Positions 1 through 5,194 of a stretch of DNA of 6,397 bases are shown in pieces. A program made the position numbers and the translations under genes. Position 1 is the stretch's first letter; the number at the start of each line of letters is the position of its first letter. The DNA comes from an uncultured Clostridia bacterium (GTDB lineage: Bacteria > Bacillota > Clostridia > Christensenellales > Borkfalkiaceae): the NCBI GenBank assembly GCA_934230055.1, contig CAKQEE010000064.1, positions 1 through 6,397 on the forward strand, in the 5' to 3' direction. The notes below the pieces were generated by a model. It was not told where the DNA came from and ran no database searches. It worked only from the letters and a program-made list of their open reading frames with translations.

Positions 1-2792
1 TCCGTTCTCGTCAGGCGGTCGTAAGTCGTTTTTTCCAAAAGCCCTTTGGTAAGCAAAAACTTCCAGAACGGCTTTTGGTCGGTAAAGCCCGCAGGCAACG
101 GGTAAACGTCCCTCTTTTCCGCGTTTTTGGTGCGGAGAACCAAAACCTTGTTGGATAAGCTATCGTCTTTTATATAACTTCTCGGCAAAACGTGGTCAAC
201 GTCGTACGTCACGGACCTTTTCGCGTCGTTACACAGCAAATCTTCAAGGTCGATTTTTTTGCCCGAATACATACATCTGCCAAGCTGACGGAAGTATAGA
301 TATAATTTCTCGCGGCGAAGCTTCATATCCGTCACGTCCTCGCGGGAAAGTTCTTTTATAATCTCCGAAAAGCCTTCCGATTCGGTAAGAGACTTATACT
401 TTTCGAGAAGCTGCGTTTTGCGCGAATACTTTCTTCCTTCATCGCCCTTTACGCCGTCTTCTCTCGTAACCTCGATAAAAATTTTATCCGGTTCTTTGCC
501 TATAATTTTTACGTATTCGTCAGTCGTTATAACCGCCTGCCATATTCCCCTTTTCACGGCGGGCGAAACGTAAAGGTTATCCACGTCCTCGTAAGTTATT
601 TCGTTTTTTTCGCCTTCGAGTTCGCCGTTTTCGCGTTTTATAATCTGCTCGAAGCCGTATCGTTCGTCAAACAAAATCTCGTTAAGGTTTTCGTTCGTTT
701 CGTAAAGCAAATCCATTATAGAACGCTTCGCGCCCGTTTCCGCGTCCGTCGCGAATATTCCCGTAAGGAATTTTTCGGAAAGTCTGCCGAAGTCCTTAAA
801 AGAAAGTCCTTTAAGAACTTTGATATTCTCGGCAATTTCGGGAATTTTTCCGAAATTTTTCTTTATCAGGCTTTCCACTATGTTTTTATCGGTATTAAGG
901 GTGTGCCACAATATTATTTTTTCCACAACCCCGCCGCCGTTACGAAGGTCGTTTTTCGCGAATTCGCCGAGTATTTTCACAAACTTTACGTAAGAAGAAA
1001 GCGAAGCGTTGAATTCGCCGTCTTTACCGCTTATCGCGGCGGTTTTTTCTTCCTCGCGGGAAATAATACCCTCCCGCACCAAAAATTCTTTAATCTTTTT
1101 ATCGGTTACTTTCGCGTACTCGGTAAAAAGCTCATTGTACATCTTTTTCTTTATCGGAACGCTTATAGGCACGTCGTTTACTTTCAGTTTGTTTAGCTGA
1201 TTGAGCAGGTTAAACCGCTGATACAGCACCGAATTTTTAGGAAGAACGTCTTCGCCGCGCAAATAGGTGCATTTATTCGTCATATTTCGCATAAACGCTT
1301 CGTTACTTGCAGCCTTATCCACCGCCTCGTCGAAATTCCAAGGCGTTATCTTTACGTTTTTGCGTTTTACCCACGCTCTCTTTCCCGTAAGAGGACCTAC
1401 GTAATAAGGTATTCTGAACAGGAACAGCGGCAAAATTTTATCGGCAAACTCCGCGGTTTCGGGATAGTTGTTTTTCATCGCGGCAACGATTTTGTTAAGC
1501 TCGTCCTCGTTTACCTGATGAGGGAAAAGTCCGTTGTCCGAATGTAAAATTTTGGGCAGAAAGGTTCCCTGTTCGAGTTCAGCGATTATCTCGGAATAAA
1601 TCCTTTCAGCCTCTTCGTCTTCCTTTATCATACCGTTTTCGTTAAAAGCGACGAGCTGTTTTTTAAGGTAAGCGAAAAAATCCTCGTCCTTGCACGGTTT
1701 AACCTTTACCTTATCCCCGCCCTTTTTGGTATACCCCACGTAATTGACGTAATTCGCGGTCTCTCCCGTGCTTTTAAAAATCTTTCTATACGCTTCCCTC
1801 GCGTCGAATACGAGATAATTTTTTATAAACTCTTTAAGTTTTTTAAGGTCTTTGCCGTGCTTTTCGTATATTTTTATCATCGCGGAAGAAATATCGGGAC
1901 AACCCGACAAAAGCTTTTCAAACACCGCGAATTCGTATACGCCGCGCAAAGCCGCAAGCACGGTAAAGGCGTCGCCGTAAACATCTTCGAGCGGTTCAAA
2001 TTCTTCGTCTTTCAGCTTTTTGAACGATAAAGATTTTTCGCCCTTAAAAGCCTCTCCGAAAAGAACCGCGGGCGAAAAAGAAGCTCCGCACATAGCTTTA
2101 ACGGCGTCTTTGCCCGTTTTATCCGAAATCCCGAACAACGAGCAAAGCTGTTTCTGTTTATCCTTAATCCCGCCCGCGCTCGTCAGAATTCCCTTTGCGG
2201 AAGCGGCAAGGTTCTCGTCGAAGATTACGGTTTCTTCCCCGTAATACCCGAAAAATGCTTCGTTCAGCGCGGTAAAAAGTCTCTTCTCGTCTCGCACGTC
2301 GCTTATTCCGCCTTCGATAAGGAAATGTCCGCGATATTTTACGATATGATGAACGGCGAGATAATAAAGCCGCAAATCGTATTTTTTGCCGCTCATAAGG
2401 GCTTTTCTCAAATGGTATACGGTGGGGAATTCTTTGTGAAAATCTTTATCGCGGTAGCCTTCGTCGGCAAAAATAGCGTCTCTGCCAAAGAAAAGCAACG
2501 CGTCTTTATCTTCCGGTAAAAATTGACTGTTGTTAAGCCTTATGAAGAAAGTTTTATCCGAAATAACGGGTGCAAACAGTTCTTGAAGCAATTTTATACG
2601 GTACTTTCTGCGTTCGAGGCGTCGCCTTGCCGTTCTCTTCGTTCTTCTTTCGGAAGCGGTTTTCGCTTCGTCGAAAAGGCGCGTTACCCAGCAATCCTTT
2701 CTCTTTGCGCGAAGAAGCGAATAGTTTTCGTCCGTGCAAGCTACCCCTAAAGAATCCGTGCCTATGTCCATTCCCAAATAAAACTTCGACAT
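1..2792 (-). CDS. cas9: Cas9, type II CRISPR RNA-guided DNA endonuclease (N-terminal 930 residues, cut by window edge)
   Basis: Cas9 binds a crRNA:tracrRNA duplex and cuts both strands of matching DNA, the HNH domain cutting the guide-paired strand and RuvC the other. The frame opens with MSKFYLGMDIGTDSLGVA, the RuvC-I motif with catalytic Asp9. An arginine-rich bridge helix follows at about 47-75 (ERRTKRTARRRLERRKYR). Hallmarks of the SpCas9-like REC lobe are YHLRKAL (near 130), KYRGHFLIEGG (152-162) and FRIPYYVGPL (from 459). RuvC-II is IFIEVTRE, with Glu774 as the expected catalytic residue. HNH has YDVDH with Asp866 and His867, then Asn881 and Asn890, at the same +14 and +23 spacing from His as in SpCas9. 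I read every codon from 2792 to 3 and saw no stop or frameshift. Translation starts at ATG 2792, preceded by AGGGAG with 10 nt spacing. RuvC-III and the PAM-interacting domain lie outside, so PAM and exact subtype cannot be read; similarity favours II-A. Full length should be roughly 1,350 aa. Confidence 0.97.
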   Translation of the reverse strand, partial: MSKFYLGMDIGTDSLGVACTDENYSLLRAKRKDCWVTRLFDEAKTASERRTKRTARRRLERRKYRIKLLQELFAPVISDKTFFIRLNNSQFLPEDKDALLFFGRDAIFADEGYRDKDFHKEFPTVYHLRKALMSGKKYDLRLYYLAVHHIVKYRGHFLIEGGISDVRDEKRLFTALNEAFFGYYGEETVIFDENLAASAKGILTSAGGIKDKQKQLCSLFGISDKTGKDAVKAMCGASFSPAVLFGEAFKGEKSLSFKKLKDEEFEPLEDVYGDAFTVLAALRGVYEFAVFEKLLSGCPDISSAMIKIYEKHGKDLKKLKEFIKNYLVFDAREAYRKIFKSTGETANYVNYVGYTKKGGDKVKVKPCKDEDFFAYLKKQLVAFNENGMIKEDEEAERIYSEIIAELEQGTFLPKILHSDNGLFPHQVNEDELNKIVAAMKNNYPETAEFADKILPLFLFRIPYYVGPLTGKRAWVKRKNVKITPWNFDEAVDKAASNEAFMRNMTNKCTYLRGEDVLPKNSVLYQRFNLLNQLNKLKVNDVPISVPIKKKMYNELFTEYAKVTDKKIKEFLVREGIISREEEKTAAISGKDGEFNASLSSYVKFVKILGEFAKNDLRNGGGVVEKIILWHTLNTDKNIVESLIKKNFGKIPEIAENIKVLKGLSFKDFGRLSEKFLTGIFATDAETGAKRSIMDLLYETNENLNEILFDERYGFEQIIKRENGELEGEKNEITYEDVDNLYVSPAVKRGIWQAVITTDEYVKIIGKEPDKIFIEVTREDGVKGDEGRKYSRKTQLLEKYKSLTESEGFSEIIKELSREDVTDMKLRREKLYLYFRQLGRCMYSGKKIDLEDLLCNDAKRSVTYDVDHVLPRSYIKDDSLSNKVLVLRTKNAEKRDVYPLPAGFTDQKPFWKFLLTKGLLEKTTYDRLTRT

Positions 2793-2802
2793 TTTTGTAA
2801 AT

Positions 2803-2808
2803 CTCCCT
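2803..2808 (-). promoter_or_regulatory. Ribosome binding site of cas9
   Basis: AGGGAG on the minus strand lies 10 nt before the cas9 ATG, a slightly long but workable Shine-Dalgarno spacing, and it fixes the start codon. Its first base (2808) is also the first base of the TTGACA -35 box of the divergent tracrRNA promoter, so the cas9 translation signal and the tracrRNA promoter abut. Confidence 0.7.
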
Positions 2809-2836
2809 TGACATTTTTTCGCCGATACCGTATAAT
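2808..2836 (+). promoter_or_regulatory. Consensus sigma-A promoter of the tracrRNA
   Basis: TTGACA at 2808-2813 and TATAAT at 2831-2836 are both perfect consensus hexamers, separated by the ideal 17 bp. Transcription should start near 2842-2844 and read away from cas9. The promoter sits only 16 bp upstream of the cas9 start codon, within the cas9 5' untranslated region. Such a strong promoter suggests constitutive high-level expression of the RNA that follows. Confidence 0.88.
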
Positions 2837-2859
2837 ATAGATACAAGATAACAAGGCAA
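2832..2859 (-). promoter_or_regulatory. Possible cas9 promoter overlapping the tracrRNA promoter
   Basis: On the minus strand TTGCCT (2859-2854) and TATTAT (2837-2832), 16 bp apart, form a plausible sigma-A promoter. It would start cas9 mRNA near 2825, about 33 nt before the ATG. Its -10 box occupies the same base pairs as the tracrRNA TATAAT, and its -35 box lies inside the anti-repeat. TTGAAC a few bases upstream is an alternative -35. An upstream promoter beyond 2936 cannot be excluded. Confidence 0.4.
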
Positions 2860-2930
2860 GTTCAAATAAAAAACTTTTCTTATCTCTTATCGCAGCGGCG
2901 ATTGCTCTTTCACTTTGAAAGAGCTTTTTT
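2843..2930 (+). ncRNA. tracrRNA of the type II CRISPR system
   Basis: A trans-activating CRISPR RNA pairs with each repeat of the pre-crRNA, allows RNase III processing and anchors the crRNA in Cas9. This transcript of about 88 nt lies between a perfect promoter and an intrinsic terminator, directly beside cas9, which is a usual tracrRNA position. No reading frame explains it. Near the 5' end, GGCAAGTTCAAATA (2855-2868) matches the layout of the SpCas9 anti-repeat GCAAGTTAAAATA: an upper stem, the AAGU bulge strand, then a U-C-A-A-A-U lower stem. After an AU-rich stretch comes a small stem, ATCGC-agcg-GCGAT (2889-2902), and then the terminator hairpin (2904-2924). The 5' end is inferred from the promoter and the 3' end from the terminator. 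Identification rests on structure and context, because the repeat array is outside the window. Confidence 0.88.
2846..2867 (+). other. Anti-repeat segment of the tracrRNA
   Basis: By analogy with the SpCas9 duplex, 2862-2867 (UCAAAU) forms the lower stem with a repeat starting GUUUGA, including a terminal G-U pair. Positions 2858-2861 (AAGU) are the bulge opposite GA in the repeat, and 2846-2857 forms the upper stem. The predicted 5' part of the CRISPR repeat is GTTTGAGAGCCTTGTTATCT. Only the tracrRNA side is visible here; the repeat is an inference. Confidence 0.75.
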
Positions 2931-2935
2931 CTTTT
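2904..2935 (+). terminator. Intrinsic terminator ending the tracrRNA
   Basis: A perfect 9-bp stem, GCTCTTTCA / TGAAAGAGC, with a CTT loop is followed by TTTTTTCTTTT. The stem probably also serves as the 3' hairpin of the mature tracrRNA. It works only in the plus direction, because no T-run follows it on the minus strand. Confidence 0.92.
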
Positions 2936-2964
2936 AAATTTCGCCCGCGTTGCGGCTATCCTTT

Positions 2965-2982
2965 CGCCTGACGCGTCAAGCG
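2965..2982. repeat. 18-bp near-perfect palindrome in the tracrRNA-glyQS spacer
   Basis: CGCCTGACG/CGTCAAGCG is an inverted repeat with 8 of 9 positions symmetric and a perfect 10-bp core, TGACGCGTCA (2969-2978). It is followed by TATTTTTATT, so it could be a weak back-up terminator behind the tracrRNA or a binding site for a dimeric regulator. The rest of 2936-3137 shows no gene; only a small AATAGG-ttacg-CCTATT hairpin (3017-3033) stands out. Confidence 0.45.
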
Positions 2983-3137
2983 TATTTTTATTGTATCACA
3001 CTTTGTTTTCTGTTTCAATAGGTTACGCCTATTTTATACTTTCGGATTAAAAAGCGCAGTCCAAAAGGCAATCGACGGAAAAGCGGCGTTTTTGTCATCT
3101 TTCTTTTGCCCTTTTCCAAGCTTTACCCGCGCTTTAC

Positions 3138-3166
3138 TTGACTTAAAGAGCGATTTATTGTACAAT
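3138..3166 (+). promoter_or_regulatory. Promoter of glyQS
   Basis: TTGACT (3138-3143) and TACAAT (3161-3166), each one mismatch from consensus, are separated by exactly 17 bp. The expected start near 3173 gives a leader of about 37 nt. That is too short for a T-box riboswitch, so no tRNA-sensing leader controls this gene from this promoter. Confidence 0.8.
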
Positions 3167-3209
3167 TACCGTATTCTATCATTAAATTTTATTTTTACGG
3201 CGGTATATT

Positions 3210-4625
3210 ATGGCTGAAAAAGAATTGAAAACCGAAAACACTATGGATAAAATCGTAAATCTTTGCAAAAACCGCGGATTTATTTTCCCCGGTAGCGAAA
3301 TTTACGGCGGACTTGCAAACACTTGGGACTACGGTCCGCTCGGCGTGGAGCTTAAAAACAACGTGAAGCGCGCGTGGTGGAAAAAGTTTGTTCAAGAAAA
3401 CAAATACAACGTCGGTCTCGACGCGGCTATCCTTATGAACCCGCAAACGTGGGTAGCTTCCGGTCACCTTGCGGGATTTTCCGACCCGCTTATGGATTGC
3501 AGAGAGTGCCACGAACGCTTCCGCGCCGATAAACTTATAGAAGATTGGTGCGCGGAAACGGGTTTAGCTCTCGAAAAGCCGATAGATGCTTTCACCAACG
3601 CGGAAATGAAAGCTTTTATAGAAGAGCATAATATTCCCTGCCCCACCTGCGGCAAGCATAATTTTACCGATATTCGTCAGTTCAACCTTATGTTCAAAAC
3701 CTTTCAGGGCGTTACGGAAGACGCGAAAAACACCGTCTATCTCCGCCCCGAAACGGCGCAGGGCATTTTTACCAACTTCGTAAACGTTCAGCGCACCACG
3801 AGAAGAAAAATTCCGTTCGGCATAGGGCAAATCGGTAAGTCGTTTAGAAACGAAATCACCCCCGGTAACTTTATCTTCCGCGTACGCGAATTCGAGCAGA
3901 TGGAACTTGAATTTTTCTGCAAACCAGGTACAGACCTCGAATGGTTTGCTTACTGGCGCAACTTCTGCAAGGAATGGCTTCTTGCAATCGGTCTTAAAGA
4001 GGAAAGAATCCGCCTTCGCGACCACTCGCCCGAAGAACTTTGCTTCTACTCCAAGGCGACTACCGACTTCGAGTTTTTGTTCCCGTTCGGCTGGGGCGAA
4101 CTTTGGGGCGTTGCGGACAGAACCGACTACGACCTTACGCAACATAAAAACGTTTCCGGCAAAGACCTTTCTTATTTCGATGCCGAAACGGGCGAAAGAT
4201 ATATTCCGTACGTTATCGAACCGAGTCTCGGCGTAGAAAGAAGCGTGCTTGCGCTCCTTTGCAACGCTTACGAAGAAGAGGTTTTAGACGCGGAAAAGAA
4301 CGACGTGAGAACGGTGCTTAGGCTGCACCCCGCCCTTGCGCCCTATAAAGCGGCGGTTTTACCTCTTTCCAAAAAGCTTTCGGAAAAAGCGGAAGAGGTT
4401 TACGCAGAGCTTTCCAAGTCTTTTATGGTGGACTTCGACGAAACGGGGTCTATCGGCAAGAGATACAGAAGAGAGGACGAAATCGGCACGCCTCTTTGCA
4501 TAACCTACGACTTCGATTCCGAAACGGACAACTGCGTTACGGTGAGAGACAGAGACACGATGGAGCAAATTCGTATTCCGATAGCGGAGCTTAAAGATTA
4601 CGTCGCGAAAAAAACGGAGCTTTAA
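3210..4625 (+). CDS. glyQS: Glycine--tRNA ligase, single-chain dimeric (alpha2) type
   Basis: This class II aminoacyl-tRNA synthetase activates glycine with ATP and charges tRNA-Gly in the cytoplasm. The 471 residues match the usual size of the bacterial homodimeric form, as opposed to the tetrameric GlyQ/GlyS form. The N-terminal block GFIFPGSEIYGGLANTWDYG (from residue 23) and ASGHLAGFSDP are typical. Motif 2 is FRNEI at 212-216 through REFEQ at 226-230, with Arg213 as the ATP-contacting arginine. Motif 3 is PSLGVERS at 338-345, with Arg344. Two cysteine pairs, C97-x2-C100 and C144-x2-C147, flank the insertion and resemble the metal-knuckle pairs seen in this family. The anticodon-binding domain covers about 370-465. 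The ATG at 3210 follows GGCGG by 6 nt, a modest ribosome binding site; Met12 is a possible later start. It has its own promoter and terminator, so it is probably monocistronic. Confidence 0.97.
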   Translation: MAEKELKTENTMDKIVNLCKNRGFIFPGSEIYGGLANTWDYGPLGVELKNNVKRAWWKKFVQENKYNVGLDAAILMNPQTWVASGHLAGFSDPLMDCRECHERFRADKLIEDWCAETGLALEKPIDAFTNAEMKAFIEEHNIPCPTCGKHNFTDIRQFNLMFKTFQGVTEDAKNTVYLRPETAQGIFTNFVNVQRTTRRKIPFGIGQIGKSFRNEITPGNFIFRVREFEQMELEFFCKPGTDLEWFAYWRNFCKEWLLAIGLKEERIRLRDHSPEELCFYSKATTDFEFLFPFGWGELWGVADRTDYDLTQHKNVSGKDLSYFDAETGERYIPYVIEPSLGVERSVLALLCNAYEEEVLDAEKNDVRTVLRLHPALAPYKAAVLPLSKKLSEKAEEVYAELSKSFMVDFDETGSIGKRYRREDEIGTPLCITYDFDSETDNCVTVRDRDTMEQIRIPIAELKDYVAKKTEL

Positions 4626-4690
4626 TTTTTCCGCCCGTTTTTAATTAAAAACAGAATTAAAATTTTTGCCAAAACTATAAATATGGCAAG

Positions 4691-4725
4691 GGGCTTGCGA
4701 TTTTTTAGTCGCAAGCCCTGTTTTT
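4691..4725 (+). terminator. Intrinsic terminator downstream of glyQS
   Basis: A perfect 10-bp stem, GGGCTTGCGA / TCGCAAGCCC, with an 8-nt loop is followed by TGTTTTT. It lies 66 nt after the glyQS stop. An upstream hairpin, TTGCCA (4666-4671) / TGGCAA (4684-4689), abuts it. GCAAG (4686-4690) could instead pair with CTTGC (4694-4698), which would compete with the terminator stem. Confidence 0.9.
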
Positions 4726-4804
4726 ATGCAAAAATCATTCTAAATTTTTAATATAAAAAGTAAATCCGAACCATTCGCTTGTAATAAGCAGTAAAATATC
4801 ATTT

Positions 4805-5194
4805 ATGAAAGGTTATACTTATGATAAGTCGTTAAACGAGAAAGAAAGCCAAATACTATCTTTGGTTTACTCAAATAATGAGCATTACCTGAATGCTTTT
4901 AACTTCGTTCATAAGTTTTATAGAATAAATTACCGCTTACACAGGTCTAATCACCTTGCGGTGTTTAAGGCTGGTTATATAGAAAAATCAAAACTGCCCG
5001 CTTGGAAACTCGCGAGCAGTTACAATATTGCGCAAAGCACTCTTTTCAGATTAAGAAACGAAATAGTCTTTTACGACACGCAAACGTTACTCCGACAGAA
5101 TTTTTATCCGTCGGTTATTTTTTTATATCTTCGGCTTTCCGATAACGGTTTTTATCGCCGAAATTATTACGCACGCCGCAGAACAGGAGATTAA
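4805..5194 (+). CDS. Small protein with helix-turn-helix-like segment, function unknown
   Basis: I do not recognise this 129-residue frame as a named family. Residues 1-60 are rich in charged and aromatic residues and look helical (NEKESQILSLVYSNNEHYLN). Residues 65-88 (PAWKLASSYNIAQSTLFRLRNEIV) read like a helix-turn-helix: an alanine in the first helix, a turn, then a recognition-type helix ending in Arg. A DNA-binding role is therefore inferred. Base use is distinctly more AT-rich than in glyQS or the neighbouring transporter, hinting at separate ancestry. No Shine-Dalgarno sequence precedes the ATG. A TAAAAT at 4792-4797 ends 7 nt before it, which would allow a leaderless message, but no good -35 is seen. 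From residue 96 the frame passes through a terminator-like hairpin, and from residue 107 it overlaps the convergent transporter gene, so the C-terminal part may not be genuine. The first 95 or so residues are the credible portion. Confidence 0.5.
   Translation: MKGYTYDKSLNEKESQILSLVYSNNEHYLNAFNFVHKFYRINYRLHRSNHLAVFKAGYIEKSKLPAWKLASSYNIAQSTLFRLRNEIVFYDTQTLLRQNFYPSVIFLYLRLSDNGFYRRNYYARRRTGD
5092..5124 (+). terminator. Terminator-like hairpin at the 3' end of the small HTH-like gene
   Basis: CCGAC (5092-5096) and GTCGG (5110-5114) can form a 5-bp GC-rich stem with a 13-nt loop, followed by TTATTTTTTTATA. The U-rich tract is on the plus side only, so it should stop plus-strand transcription just before the convergent transporter gene. 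It lies inside the reading frame that starts at 4805. The stem is short, so confidence is moderate. Confidence 0.55.

Noticed and set aside
903..1196. Plus-strand frames inside the cas9 region (also 1009-1200, 2020-2244, 2325-2519, 2523-2750)
   Set aside because: All are antisense to conserved Cas9 codons and have no credible start signals.
2554..2865. Minus-strand 103-residue frame across the cas9 start and tracrRNA promoter
   Set aside because: It is a shadow of the cas9 5' end in another frame; its sequence has no family features, while the cas9 frame carries RuvC-I and the bridge helix.
3017..3039. AATAGG-ttacg-CCTATT hairpin as a terminator
   Set aside because: The stem is short and the following TTATACTTT is not a proper U-tract; the tracrRNA already has a strong terminator upstream.
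2936..3209. T-box riboswitch upstream of glyQS
   Set aside because: Glycyl-tRNA synthetase genes in Bacillota often have one, but the leader from the visible promoter is about 37 nt and I see no T-box core or antiterminator.
3564..4145. 193-residue minus-strand frame inside glyQS
   Set aside because: It is antisense to conserved synthetase motifs; long mirror frames are common opposite such codon usage.
4637..4652. Perfect 16-bp palindrome GTTTTTAATTAAAAAC after glyQS
   Set aside because: It is pure A/T apart from its ends, in an AT-rich spacer just before the real terminator; such symmetry is expected by chance and could at most be a weak bidirectional stop.
4805..5194. Anti-CRISPR or anti-CRISPR-associated regulator
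   Set aside because: A small HTH-like gene near a cas locus invites this idea, but glyQS lies between them, there is no other phage signal, and I see no similarity to a known family.
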